From DATJOJ01 sp035507035 (GTDB lineage: Bacteria; Acidobacteriota; Terriglobia; Terriglobales; Acidobacteriaceae), in NCBI GenBank assembly GCA_035507035.1, contig DATJOJ010000052.1, positions 17,981 through 81,980 of the forward strand: DNA of 64,000 nucleotides, written 5' to 3'. Below, in pieces: positions 26,208 to 34,992 of the stretch. The position numbers and the translations under genes were made by a program. Below the pieces are notes generated by a model that ran no database searches, was not told where the DNA came from, and saw nothing but the letters and a program-made list of their open reading frames with translations. Position 1 is the stretch's first letter. Each line of letters begins with the position of its first letter.

Positions 26208-27206
26208 ATGCAGGTTTCGAGATGGAAGGTTGCGGTTTGGCTTGCCGTCATTGCAGGTGGGGTTGTGCTGACGGTTGCAATCGTGCGCCATATCCATAGA
26301 ACTTACCAAATTACGCTGCAAGGCGCGATTATCCGGCAAGACAAAGATCCGAACAAACAATTACCCATAGCCAACGTTCGAATTACGGCGATCACGGGTT
26401 TCAACACCAGTACGACGAAGTCGGATTCGTCCGGTTTTTTTGCCGTGACCTTGCCGCGGGGATTTCGGCGGAAACAGCCGGTAGTGCTCAAGTTTAGCCA
26501 TCCGGATTACCACGCGCTCACGCTGAACGAATTCGTCGCAGACAAGCTCTACATCGTGCCCCTTCAGCCAATTTCGGTTGAGCAGCCCCCGGCGACGCAG
26601 CATCCCGACGCATTGGTTTCAAACGTTCGGATTCGTTACTCGGTGAAGACGACCACAACCGCGGATGTCGGCAGCGCGGTGAAAACGTTTGAAGTGCGCA
26701 ATACCGGGAATGTTCCGTGTCATCGTCAGTTTCCATGCTCGCCCGATGGCAAATGGAAAGCCACGATAGGCTCGACGTCACTCGATGCCGGACCAGGGAA
26801 CCAGTTCCGCAATGCCCGTACCACCTGTCTCGCCGGACCCTGTCCGTTTTCCAAGATCGAAGACCAGAATCTTTCGAGGGATGGGCGTGTTTTGAATGTT
26901 TCGGCCCGAGTCTGGTCCGACACCGTGACGTTCATAGTAGAGGCGGAGGTAGTACATCCCGGAGTCAGCGACATGGTGCGCGATTCCTACCCGGTGATTT
27001 TCGGGAGAACCGTGACTTTCAGCTTACCAGTGGCGGCGGAGGGCCCCAGTATAGAGGCGGAGATCAATGGACAGGCGATTGTATTTCCTCTCGGTCCCGA
27101 CCTGTTTCTCGGTTGGGCGCAATGCACGTTGGGGCTCAGCGAAGAGCAAAACAAGGTCTATCGCTGTGAACTGAAGTCGGGCTATCGCTTTAAAGAAGGG
27201 AAGTGA
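26208..27206 (+). CDS. Membrane-anchored protein with carboxypeptidase-regulatory-like domain
   Basis: 332 residues. One N-terminal helix (VAVWLAVIAGGVVLTVAIV) is followed by a Greek-key carboxypeptidase-regulatory-like domain (about 35-125: ITLQGAIIRQDKDPNKQLP, NVRITAITGFNTSTTKSDSS, GFFAVTLPRGF). The rest (130-332) is beta-rich with several Cys (NVPCHRQFPC, CLAGPCPF) and no recognised family. The start lacks a clear ribosome site. The 122-nt spacer to the divergent GH144-like gene contains both promoters. Likely periplasmic; function unknown. Confidence 0.8.
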   Translation: MQVSRWKVAVWLAVIAGGVVLTVAIVRHIHRTYQITLQGAIIRQDKDPNKQLPIANVRITAITGFNTSTTKSDSSGFFAVTLPRGFRRKQPVVLKFSHPDYHALTLNEFVADKLYIVPLQPISVEQPPATQHPDALVSNVRIRYSVKTTTTADVGSAVKTFEVRNTGNVPCHRQFPCSPDGKWKATIGSTSLDAGPGNQFRNARTTCLAGPCPFSKIEDQNLSRDGRVLNVSARVWSDTVTFIVEAEVVHPGVSDMVRDSYPVIFGRTVTFSLPVAAEGPSIEAEINGQAIVFPLGPDLFLGWAQCTLGLSEEQNKVYRCELKSGYRFKEGK

Positions 27207-27217
27207 AGTGAGGTGGT

Positions 27218-27676
27218 CTAAAGGTGATCTGCCACGCGAGCGCTGATGTATTGTTTCTTCTCGCTGACGGCGTGTACCGCCGGGACTAATTCGTTGAGCG
27301 CGTCCACTTTTACGACATAGCCACGTGCCCCGGCTCGAAGAGCCTCTCTCACCATCTGCGTGGTATCGTGCTGACTCACAAAGAGAATTTCCGAAGTTGG
27401 CGCGACGCTGCGAATGTGGCGGGCGGTGGTGAACCCGTCTAAGCCTGGGAGCCCGATGTCGAGGAGAATAACGTCGGGATGGAGTTCAGAAGCACTTTGA
27501 ATCGCATGCTTGCCGTCACCCGCCTCGGAAACCACTTCCATGTCAGGCTGGGACTGAATGACGCGGCACAGCTGGCGACGGACAACTTCGTGGTCATCGA
27601 CAACCAAAATTCGAATCCTTGCATTTTGCGTCGTACGGTGCCAGACGATCAATCCGGTACTAGAAAACTCGGTCAA
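27218..27676 (-). CDS. Response regulator, receiver domain only
   Basis: 152 residues from TTG 27676, the only start before the receiver. The CheY-like domain is intact: VVDDHEV acidic pair, phospho-acceptor in VILLDIGLPGLDG, and the conserved Lys in YVVKVDALNE. The sequence stops at ISARVADHL, the point where NarL/FixJ relatives enter the linker to the LuxR-type HTH, so the output domain is missing. It may act by protein contact, as a phosphate sink or as a remnant. No histidine kinase gene is nearby. It converges with the gene ending at 27206. Confidence 0.85.
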   Translation of the reverse strand: MTEFSSTGLIVWHRTTQNARIRILVVDDHEVVRRQLCRVIQSQPDMEVVSEAGDGKHAIQSASELHPDVILLDIGLPGLDGFTTARHIRSVAPTSEILFVSQHDTTQMVREALRAGARGYVVKVDALNELVPAVHAVSEKKQYISARVADHL

Positions 27677-27809
27677 GAGATCACGCCCATGGTTGAGACG
27701 CTATCACACGGCTATCACCATGAAAATACTGTTGACTAGCTACAGCGTAGCCTGCAGCGTGCAGTCTCTCACTTAGGGCCATACAGTGCACTGACGACGA
27801 AGGTGCAAG

Positions 27810-28520
27810 TTATGATCCCGAAGGCACGGACTCCTGCTCTGGACGGGGCGTTTGATTGGAAAGCTGGACCTGAATAATGTTGTTCTTGATGGCGTAAAGA
27901 ACCAGATCCCGGATCGAATGCAGGCCTAACTTCCGCATAATATTGCTGCGATGGGTTTCTGCCGTCTTCGTACTCAAATTCAGGACGGTAGCGACTTCTT
28001 TGGAACTCTTGCCTTCGGCGAGCAACTGAATGACCTCGCGTTCACGCGGCGTAAGCTGGGGCAATCTGGGAGCGGAGTCTCGGGCGCCACCGTGTTCCTT
28101 GTCGAGAAAGCCCGCCAGAACCATGTCGTTCACGCGCGGGGTAAAGAACATCCGGTTGCGCTGCAAGGCTTCGACTGCAGCGACGAGATCCCGCGCCGCG
28201 TCGGACTTCAGAACAAAGCCACGCGCGCCGGCATCCAGCGCTTCGCGAATGACCTGATCGGAGTCGGTAATTGTGAGGACGATAACCTTACAGCGAGGAT
28301 CCTGCTCCGACAGCTGGCGGGTCGCGGCCAGACCATTGAGATTAGGCATCCCCACATCCAGCACGACGACATCCGGCTTCAATTGTTTGGCCTTTTCGAC
28401 AGCTTCACGCCCGTCCGCGGCTTCGCCGCAGACCTCCCATCCCTCATGAGCCTGCAACAATGCGACTAGCCCACGCCGCACCACTTCGTGATCGTCAGCT
28501 ACCATAATTCGGAGTTTCAT
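27810..28520 (-). CDS. NarL/FixJ-family response regulator with LuxR HTH
   Basis: 236 residues; GGGAGGT lies 6 nt before ATG. Receiver domain (1-120) has MVADDHEVVRRGL, phospho-acceptor in VVVLDVGMPNLNG and Lys in FVLKSDAARD. The LuxR-type HTH (about 150-215) has LTPREREVIQLLAEGKSSKE and TVETHRSNIMRKL-like residues (KTAETHRSNIMRKLGLHS). It has everything needed for phosphorylation-controlled transcription. It lies between two receiver-only paralogues on the same strand, suggesting local duplication; the partner kinase is not in the window. Confidence 0.95.
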   Translation of the reverse strand: MKLRIMVADDHEVVRRGLVALLQAHEGWEVCGEAADGREAVEKAKQLKPDVVVLDVGMPNLNGLAATRQLSEQDPRCKVIVLTITDSDQVIREALDAGARGFVLKSDAARDLVAAVEALQRNRMFFTPRVNDMVLAGFLDKEHGGARDSAPRLPQLTPREREVIQLLAEGKSSKEVATVLNLSTKTAETHRSNIMRKLGLHSIRDLVLYAIKNNIIQVQLSNQTPRPEQESVPSGS

Positions 28521-28582
28521 TCTTTGACCTCCCTTAGGAACTTCTTGTGCTCGAACCCTTCAACGTGGACTGCCCGTAGAAA

Positions 28583-28966
28583 TCAATGCATGAAGCTCCG
28601 ATGCTGACTCACGGCCTCTACTGCTGCCAGCAAGTCTCGTGCGGCATTCGACTTCACGATATAGCCGCGCGCGCCACAGGCGAGCGCTTCGCGCATCATT
28701 TGTTGCGAATCGTATTGGGTAATCACGAGGATTTCGCAATTCGGATCTTTCTGAAGGATCCGCCGGCATGCCTCGAGGCCATTCATTCGCGGCATGGTCA
28801 CGTCGAGTACGATGACGTCAGGATCCAAGGTAACGGCTTTGTCGACGGCTTCGACGCCATCGGAGGCTTCTCCGATGACTTCCCATCCCGGGTGCTCTCC
28901 CAGTAGCACCTTCAATCCGTGCCGCACCACGGGATGGTCATCGACAATTAGAATGCGAACTGCCAT
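28583..28966 (-). CDS. Response regulator, receiver domain only
   Basis: 127 residues from ATG 28966 (MAVRILIVDDHPVVRHGL); a longer reading from 29080 only adds unstructured sequence. The receiver has the DD pair, phospho-acceptor in VIVLDVTMPRMNG and Lys in YIVKSNAARD, but ends at VSQHRSFMH, just before where the HTH linker would begin. It is very similar to the receiver of the full-length regulator at 27810, 62 nt downstream on the same strand. It could tune that regulator by heterodimerising or by competing for a kinase; this is inference. Confidence 0.85.
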   Translation of the reverse strand: MAVRILIVDDHPVVRHGLKVLLGEHPGWEVIGEASDGVEAVDKAVTLDPDVIVLDVTMPRMNGLEACRRILQKDPNCEILVITQYDSQQMMREALACGARGYIVKSNAARDLLAAVEAVSQHRSFMH

Positions 28967-29195
28967 AAAGGTGTTCAGCGCACGGAAGCCCTGAATGTAA
29001 ATCGCTTGTTGTGCTTGCGCGACTTCCATGTCTTCTGCTCCGCCTGTTTGGGTTGGGGTGCTCGACGCGATCCCCACCAACGAACAATTTTAGGCATACA
29101 GTGCCATGCACCTGAATACAGAGATCTCCCTATTTGCGCTACAAAATGTCCGCAGTCGCCAAAGGAGCCGATGATGTTCTTGTCGCCGCATGAGA

Positions 29196-30323
29196 TCACC
29201 AGATTCCTTTGTCACTTCCCGTGACTTTGAATTGGAGAGCTGCGGCTGCGGCCAGGCAGGGAAGCACGCTCAATCGGGCTGCGTTCTTCAGTTCGCCCTT
29301 CGTCATTAAGCTGGTTAATTGGGAAGCGTAGAGCTTGGCCGAGTGAGGCATAATCGGTATCCGCAAAAAGTCTCTGCCAAACCAGATCTGATCGCCGCCG
29401 AATCGGGCCGCGCTGGTCACCGAGGATGGCAGATTCACTCCGTAACCGCGATAACAGGTCACGTAGTCAGAAACAATCGCGAGCAACGTCGCCACACCTT
29501 CCCAGATTCCCGCTTCCTGAGCGGAAGAACGTAGAAGGTCGAAGTCGACCGCGTTGGTTTCCAAGAGAGCAGCGGTGTCGGCAATGTCGCAAAGGCGCGC
29601 GTAGAAATGGCGATACATGCGCTGCAGCGTGCAGATCATCAACCGCACTTCAGGCGAAGGCACGCGAAACAAATGATTGCCAACGTGGATGGAGCGGGCA
29701 CGACGAATCACCGAGTTTGCGACAGAAACCTGTTCGCCGGTCTGCCCCAAGCGGCGCATATGGATTTCAACTGATTCGGGAAGGCCAGGAATGAGGAAGT
29801 TCCATTTGTTGGCCATGCGGTCTCCCCAACTGCGATGCGCCAATTCGGCATGAAAGCGTTGTCTCATCAAGCCAATGACGTTAGCCGGCAAGGCGTCGGT
29901 GTAGAGGTCGAGATCGCTGCCGAGATCGGGCCAGTGATCCAGCGATTTAATTACGACCGCACGGCAATTCGCATCCTCCAGGGCGCTGCAAATTTTTTGT
30001 AGAAAGGAAACGGCATTGTCGATGCGTGCTTGTTCCTGCTGCAGCGCGTCTTCGGCCCATGCAACTCGCCCGGCATCACCTGACTCGTCGACGATCGCTC
30101 GAAAGCGATTCAGAGCACGGATGATTACATGGTTAGAGCTCGCCAAGGCGGCCATGTCGACAAATTCGGCACGCGTCATGCGCAAAATTGCTTCATCTCG
30201 AGCACAATTCTCGGATAGCAAGAGGCGCGAAAGCATGAAGAGTGATCCGTTGGCACCGAACGGCAAACGCTCGGAAGTTGGGTATGAACCTTGCTTCGAA
30301 CTGTCGACTTTGGCGGTGCTCAT
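29196..30323 (-). CDS. Uncharacterised nucleotidyltransferase (NTP_transf_5 type)
   Basis: 375 residues. The core motif GSDLDLYTD lies at residues 135-143, after AVVIKSLDHWPD, matching the nucleotidyltransferase signature G-S-D-x-D of PF14907-like proteins. The following part has VEIHMRR and a helical C-terminal region (VRLMICTLQRMYRHFYAR, CDIADTAALL). Members of this family occur in polysaccharide and peptide-natural-product clusters, with unknown substrates. The stop of the TPR gene upstream is 24 nt before this start and AAGGAG lies in the gap, so the two form an operon. Confidence 0.8.
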   Translation of the reverse strand: MSTAKVDSSKQGSYPTSERLPFGANGSLFMLSRLLLSENCARDEAILRMTRAEFVDMAALASSNHVIIRALNRFRAIVDESGDAGRVAWAEDALQQEQARIDNAVSFLQKICSALEDANCRAVVIKSLDHWPDLGSDLDLYTDALPANVIGLMRQRFHAELAHRSWGDRMANKWNFLIPGLPESVEIHMRRLGQTGEQVSVANSVIRRARSIHVGNHLFRVPSPEVRLMICTLQRMYRHFYARLCDIADTAALLETNAVDFDLLRSSAQEAGIWEGVATLLAIVSDYVTCYRGYGVNLPSSVTSAARFGGDQIWFGRDFLRIPIMPHSAKLYASQLTSLMTKGELKNAARLSVLPCLAAAAALQFKVTGSDKGIW

Positions 30324-30347
30324 CGGGAATGTTTGTCTCCTTGGGTT

Positions 30348-31565
30348 TTATTGTTGCGGTTGTTGCGGCGGCTGGTTGGCGGCCGGAGGATTTGGATTGG
30401 GCGTCTGGGTGGCGTTTGGCGGTTTGGGAACGTTGGGCGTTTCGTTTGCCGGCTGCGAGTCGTCGACGGGCGTATTGTCACGCCGCATCAGCTGGATCGG
30501 GCCGCCCTGCTGCCGCCGTATCGCTCTTGCTAATTCGATCCGGGTGTCGATCGCCTGACCATTGTCTCCGGCGACCTCGAACAATTTCATGCCCTCCGCG
30601 GACGACTGCGTCGCCAGGCCAACGCGAAAATCGGAACCCTCGGCTTTGCGCGCCTTGTCGTAGAAATACTGGGCGGTTTCAAAATCACCCTGGCGTTCTG
30701 AGAGGTATCCGGCATTGTTGAGAGAAAAAGCATCTTCCGGATCGAGTTTGAAAGCTTGACGAAAATCGTTCTGCGCTTCATTCCAATCGTTGCGATTGAT
30801 GGCTGAAACGCCACGCAAGTTAAGCAGGGCGGCCTCGGCTTGCGGAGTCTGGGTTTCCTTCATGCGGTGGCTGACTTTCTGCGCGCTTTCTTCCGCCATT
30901 TTGCTGACATCTTTGCCGCGCCATCCGCGATTCAAGGTGACAATGACCGGGTCTTCCGAATGTAGGTTCGCGACGGTGCTGTAGTACCTGTATGCGCCAG
31001 CCAGATCGCCTTCCTCTTCTTTGGTCACGCCGAGATTGTTTAGCGTGAAGGGATTCTTGGGATCCAAAGCCAGCGTCTTCTGCAATAGCTCGTCGGCTTG
31101 GGGAGCGCGTCCTTTCGACAGAAGGCTGATGGCTTCAACATTCGCGCGATTGATTCGGATGGTCGCATCCTTCATACCGCTGACGGCGTCGGCCATCGGC
31201 TTGCCTTCTAATTTTTTCGAACTGGCGCGATCGATGGCCGCGTCGCTGGCTTGTTGCGAGGCCAAGCGGTAGAAGCTCTGCGCGCGATCGATTTGACCCT
31301 GCAACTCCGAGATGTAGCCAAGGTTATTGAGGGTAAAGGGATCGGCGGGATCGTAAAGGTAGGCCTTGTAAAAAAGTGTTTCTGCTTTTTCATACTGATG
31401 TTTGCGCACCGCCTCCACACCTTCGCGGTTCAATTGCTGCACCGGCGTCTGAATGCTTCGCCGCGGAATATTGATCTTCAAATCCTCCGCATAGAGACTT
31501 TGCGGCAATAAAGCCAGTGCTATGGCGACAAGAGCAAATCCAAAGGTGAGTTGTTTTCCGGACAT
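30348..31565 (-). CDS. Secreted TPR protein
   Basis: 405 residues; GGGGAG lies 7 nt before ATG. Signal peptide FGFALVAIALALLPQSLYAE. At least three good TPR units follow: DPADPFTLNNLGYISELQGQ, DPKNPFTLNNLGVTKEEEGD and DPEDAFSLNNAGYLSERQGD, each starting with D-P and F(T/S)LNN(L/A)G. The C-terminal 40 residues are a Pro/Asn/Gln-rich tail. It probably scaffolds other periplasmic proteins. It is first in an operon with the nucleotidyltransferase gene. Confidence 0.88.
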   Translation of the reverse strand: MSGKQLTFGFALVAIALALLPQSLYAEDLKINIPRRSIQTPVQQLNREGVEAVRKHQYEKAETLFYKAYLYDPADPFTLNNLGYISELQGQIDRAQSFYRLASQQASDAAIDRASSKKLEGKPMADAVSGMKDATIRINRANVEAISLLSKGRAPQADELLQKTLALDPKNPFTLNNLGVTKEEEGDLAGAYRYYSTVANLHSEDPVIVTLNRGWRGKDVSKMAEESAQKVSHRMKETQTPQAEAALLNLRGVSAINRNDWNEAQNDFRQAFKLDPEDAFSLNNAGYLSERQGDFETAQYFYDKARKAEGSDFRVGLATQSSAEGMKLFEVAGDNGQAIDTRIELARAIRRQQGGPIQLMRRDNTPVDDSQPANETPNVPKPPNATQTPNPNPPAANQPPQQPQQ

Positions 31566-31719
31566 GGCTCCACTCCCCAGTAACTAAGACTGAGATTGGA
31601 TGCCATGTGGGCCAATGTGTTGCCATGCAGGATTTCCTGTAGTTGCAGACACTTATGACAGGCCACGCTATGGCCACCTCAGGCATCCAAACGCGCTAAC
31701 TCTGGATTAGGAGTCTGCG

Positions 31720-32616
31720 ATGCGAGCTGCGATTCTGACGGTCATCTTCTTGCTAAGCGGTATGGCATTTTCCCAGTCACTTTCGCCCCAAGCTTCGACT
31801 GCGGCCCAGGAATTGATTTCGGAGACTCCGACGCCGGGGTTTGCCAGCCCGGTGAATCTTGCGCCGGCATTGCCGGCGGTGCCGCACGGGAAAGCGACAG
31901 TAATCGGCGGATCGATTCGCAACGTAGACCATCTGCGCGATGAGCTCACGCTCAACATCTACGGCGGACACCCGATGAAAATCTTTTTCGACGAGCGGAC
32001 GCAGATTTTCCGCAACGGCGAAAAGGTCTCGCTCGACGATTTGCGCCCGGGAGAACGAGTGTCGGTAGAAACGTTGCTCGATGGCGAAGACGTTTTCGCG
32101 CGCAGCATTCACAGCCTGACCCAGTCGCTCGACGGGCAATGCCACGGGCAAGTTTTGTCGTTCGATCCAGCGAGCAGGGAACTGCTGGTTCGCGATGGCC
32201 TGGCGCCACGGCCGATCAAAGTACAGGTCCCGGCCAACACGACAATTACAGGGCAAGGAGAGAAAACGCTTTCGTCAGCTGCGCTGATGCGTGGCTCGTT
32301 GGTTGCAGTTACGTTCCGGCCGGATGGCAACGGGCGGGCGATCGCCAATCAAATTTCAGTGCTGGCGACTCCCGGGTCGGCGTTCGTGTTCAGCGGCGTC
32401 ATCGATTACCTTGATGTGCATAACGGGACTCTCGTCCTGATCGACCCCCGCGACCAGAGCCGTTACGAAATCTCGTTCGATCCGCGGTCGCCGGTGCGGG
32501 CAAGCCTGCACGAAGGAGAAGGCGTAACGGTGAACGCCAACTTCGACGGCTCGCGCTATAGCGCGCAGACGATCACGCCGAACCAGCCGCCGGCGGGGGC
32601 GGCGAATCCGCAATAG
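31720..32616 (+). CDS. Secreted protein with DUF5666-like repeats
   Basis: 298 residues; AGGAG is 6 nt before ATG. Signal peptide AILTVIFLLSGMAFSQS. The mature part is three small beta-barrel-like units: GGSIRNVDHLRDELTLNIYG then FFDERTQIFRNGEKV and DLRPGERVSVE; GQVLSFDPASRELLVRDG; and GVIDYLDVHNGTLVLIDP with HEGEGVTVNANFDG. This repeated strand-DxxT-x(n)-L-xxGxxV pattern is that of DUF5666, common in acidobacterial exported proteins. Function unknown. Its 154-nt upstream spacer is shared with the divergent TPR gene. Confidence 0.82.
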   Translation: MRAAILTVIFLLSGMAFSQSLSPQASTAAQELISETPTPGFASPVNLAPALPAVPHGKATVIGGSIRNVDHLRDELTLNIYGGHPMKIFFDERTQIFRNGEKVSLDDLRPGERVSVETLLDGEDVFARSIHSLTQSLDGQCHGQVLSFDPASRELLVRDGLAPRPIKVQVPANTTITGQGEKTLSSAALMRGSLVAVTFRPDGNGRAIANQISVLATPGSAFVFSGVIDYLDVHNGTLVLIDPRDQSRYEISFDPRSPVRASLHEGEGVTVNANFDGSRYSAQTITPNQPPAGAANPQ

Positions 32617-33166
32617 GCGACGTGGCTATTCCGGCGGAATGTCGCCTGGGTGTGCGCCTGCCGTACCTCGTCAGTCATGCGCCCAGTCTGTACCTTTATT
32701 TATTGGGTATACCCCCTCCCCCTCCCCCTCGGTCTAGTGGAATCATGACGTTAGCGAATTTTTCCCGCAAAATCTTTGAGTTCAAAGAATTTATCGGCAA
32801 AATATCTCGAACAAAGAAGTTACACGGCGAAAGAGACGCCAGAACGACTTTGGGCGGCAATGCGTCGGTCCATCGCTCGATGGAGACACATCGCCGCCCG
32901 AATGTTCGAATCACAGTATGACGCTAGAGGGTTGTGAATGTCAGTGACAGCGGTCACGGGCGGGCGGGATAGTTGGTTGTGCAAAAAGGCGGGACCTTTC
33001 CTCAGGCCGGAGTCAACTGATGAATACCCACGAGAGATCGGGATACGATCATGGCGGTCCGTCTGGATGCTTCTTTAAACCAGGTGAGCTCGCGGGGAGC
33101 GCTCGCGGCACCTGGGGCACGCGGCTGAAGGTCCAGCGTACAATTTTGGATTAGAGGCCAAACCTC
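32617..33166. other. Intergenic region with C-rich tract and repeat copy
   Basis: About 550 nt without a convincing gene. It contains three tandem CCCCCT units near 32711-32728 just after GGGTATACCC, an AT-richer stretch, and a copy of a dispersed repeat (33049-33123). A reading frame at 32622-32921 (internal ATG 32745) has no ribosome site or recognised domain. Confidence 0.6.
33049..33123. repeat. Dispersed repeat, copy 1
   Basis: About 75 nt that match 35293-35366 with few changes: ATGGCGG(T/C)CCGTC(T/C)GGAT, then CAGGTGAGCTCGCG, GGAGCGCTCGCGG and CACCTGGGGCAC. CAGGTG and CACCTG form the base of a hairpin. Confidence 0.75.
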
Positions 33167-34600
33167 TTGGACGCATCCGTGAAAAGCTACGCTGACGTGG
33201 TCTACCAGCAGGCATTGATGGAATCGAGCAGCGCTCTTACAAAGGCGAAGAGAGCCTACCTTACGGAAGCGGCAGCGAAACAAGGCCCCAATCTGCTGCT
33301 AGGAGGCCCACAGGTTCAAGCAATTGTTAACCTCCAGGTACAGCACATTGAGCGCTGTATGGAAGCCCGGTTGGATTCGTACCAACAAGCCTTCTCGAAA
33401 GCGAACCAGATTCCCAGCGAACAAGACTTCACTGACATGCTCAACGAAGTCAAAGAAGTCCAGAATCTACAGGCTCGTCACTCAAGTTCTTTCCTTATCG
33501 ACTTCGTGAGGACAAGGGGCATTCATCCGCCAGGTGACCCGACTGCGAGCGTAATGGCGCTATCTGGTCATGGGCATGACCGCGTTCTAGGACTTTGGAA
33601 AATTTGGAGGGAAGGCGTGCGGCTCCAGCGATCCACCACTCTGACCGGGCCGACCGACCTACCACGAGAAAGACAGAGTCCTGAGAGGAATGCCCTCGGT
33701 TGGCTCTGGGAAAAATTGTCGCGCTGGGAAGTCGTTGCGCTTGGTTCTACGCTCGTTTACAGCGCCGGGATCGCGGCAATGTACGGGGACGATTATCTGG
33801 TTGCTGCCGCCCTATACATCGCCGGTATAGGCTGGGTCACGGCCAAGACTCTTGGATGGGAAGAAACGAGAGCGCACCGGAGGAGAGGCCGCGTCAGTGC
33901 TCTCGTTTTGTGTGTTGGCATTCTTGCAATCGGCGGGTCGCTCCTGTGGATAGGGCATCGTGAAAGATCGCATGAAGCGGAGCTAACTAGGAGTGCTCCT
34001 CTCAACAAAGACAAGGAAATCGTGGAACAGCATGAGTCCACCGATAAAATGACGGCTGTTGTCGGGGGACAGAAAAGCAGCGCACACCCGGTCACGCTGG
34101 GGAGACCCTCTTCGCGAGCAAAGGCTCACCCAAAGGCGCTGCCGGATGATCGCATTGCTAGCGAGGCGAAGGTATGGATCGCCGATCAGCTCGGGGTGCC
34201 TCGGACAAAAGTGGTTCCCGGTGCTCGCTTGGTGGAAGACCTCGGCGCTGATCCAGCCGATGAGATGGAGCTGCAAATGTCTCTTGAAGAAGGGTTTGGC
34301 ATTCAAATTCGAGACGACGATTGGAGGGCGATTAGAACCGTTCAGGACGTGATCGATTACCTTGAGTCACACGTTAAGCCACTGAAGAAGCCTGGTACCC
34401 CGGGTCCGGCGAGCTGCTCTCCGCGAGCTGATCTGGGGCAGTCAATCATTCCCGTTCCCATTCGCTCCGCCCCATTTTCCTTCCACCCAAGGGCGATTTC
34501 CCTTGATTTCTGCATGGGAACATCGAACCACTCGTGTATATCTTCTGGACAGATTCTCGCAGCGCCGTATGCTCGTTGGGCCTCAAGATTTTGCATATAG
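33167..34600 (+). CDS. Membrane protein with C-terminal acyl-carrier-like domain lacking the attachment serine
   Basis: 477 residues from TTG 33167 (AGAGG 9 nt upstream). An N-terminal helical region (1-150) is followed by membrane segments near 187-228 and 243-264 and a linker. Residues about 330-400 then align with acyl carrier protein: WIADQLGVPRTKVVPGA, LVEDLGADPADEMEL, EEGFGIQIRDDDW, TVQDVIDYLESHVK. In ACP the sequence is D-L-G-A-D-S-L-D with the serine carrying phosphopantetheine; here it is D-P-A-D (Pro363, CCA), so the domain should not be modified. The last 65 residues (after KKPG) are low-quality, Pro/Ser/Cys-rich and may be read-through of repeat DNA. The family of the N-terminal part is not recognised. 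Confidence 0.75.
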   Translation: MDASVKSYADVVYQQALMESSSALTKAKRAYLTEAAAKQGPNLLLGGPQVQAIVNLQVQHIERCMEARLDSYQQAFSKANQIPSEQDFTDMLNEVKEVQNLQARHSSSFLIDFVRTRGIHPPGDPTASVMALSGHGHDRVLGLWKIWREGVRLQRSTTLTGPTDLPRERQSPERNALGWLWEKLSRWEVVALGSTLVYSAGIAAMYGDDYLVAAALYIAGIGWVTAKTLGWEETRAHRRRGRVSALVLCVGILAIGGSLLWIGHRERSHEAELTRSAPLNKDKEIVEQHESTDKMTAVVGGQKSSAHPVTLGRPSSRAKAHPKALPDDRIASEAKVWIADQLGVPRTKVVPGARLVEDLGADPADEMELQMSLEEGFGIQIRDDDWRAIRTVQDVIDYLESHVKPLKKPGTPGPASCSPRADLGQSIIPVPIRSAPFSFHPRAISLDFCMGTSNHSCISSGQILAAPYARWASRFCI

Positions 34601-34608
34601 CTGGAACT

Positions 34609-34650
34609 GCCCCACTCAAGCCAAAATCGGGCTTGAGTGGGACACCCGGC
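34609..34650. repeat. Hairpin repeat CCCACTCAAGCC, copy 1
   Basis: CCCACTCAAGCC, a loop of about 7 nt (AAAATCG), and GGCTTGAGTGGG form a perfect 12-bp stem (34611-34641), followed by ACACCCGG. A second copy lies at 35244-35275. It follows the stop of the ACP-like gene by about 10 nt and could also act as a transcript end. Confidence 0.75.
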
Positions 34651-34734
34651 TCGCTGAGGATTTTGAGTGCCATTGGGAATTTAACAGCAATCAGTCAAAA
34701 TGGCGCTTCTGTCGGCGTATTAAAATGGGCCAAC

Positions 34735-34992
34735 ATGACAGCTGACGCATACTCTGCGCTCTACGGCATCGTGGCTGCCGGTTGCACAGTGGTTGCCGCG
34801 TCATGCTGGTTGCACATCGGCAAAGAACTCCGCAGCGTGGGACTGAAAACCGGCAGAAGCAACATATTTACAGACCATCGGCTTTTCATGCGCTATGCGC
34901 CGACGTATGGTTGGAACTCACGGTGGGGTACGATGGGAGTAGTTGCGTTTTCTGCTGCTGTAGTGTTTCTGACTCTTTCAATGGTGAATTAG
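34735..34992 (+). CDS. Possible small membrane protein
   Basis: 85 residues from ATG 34735 (MTADAYSALYGIVAAGCTVV). Two membrane helices: YGIVAAGCTVVAASCWLHIG and MGVVAFSAAVVFLTLSMVN. The frame is open further upstream, but that part reads through the hairpin repeat. No clear ribosome site and no recognised family. It lies between repeat copies. Confidence 0.45.
   Translation: MTADAYSALYGIVAAGCTVVAASCWLHIGKELRSVGLKTGRSNIFTDHRLFMRYAPTYGWNSRWGTMGVVAFSAAVVFLTLSMVN

Noticed and set aside
32820..32925. tRNA-like stretch with GTTCGAATC
   Set aside because: No acceptor, D or anticodon stems could be drawn around it.
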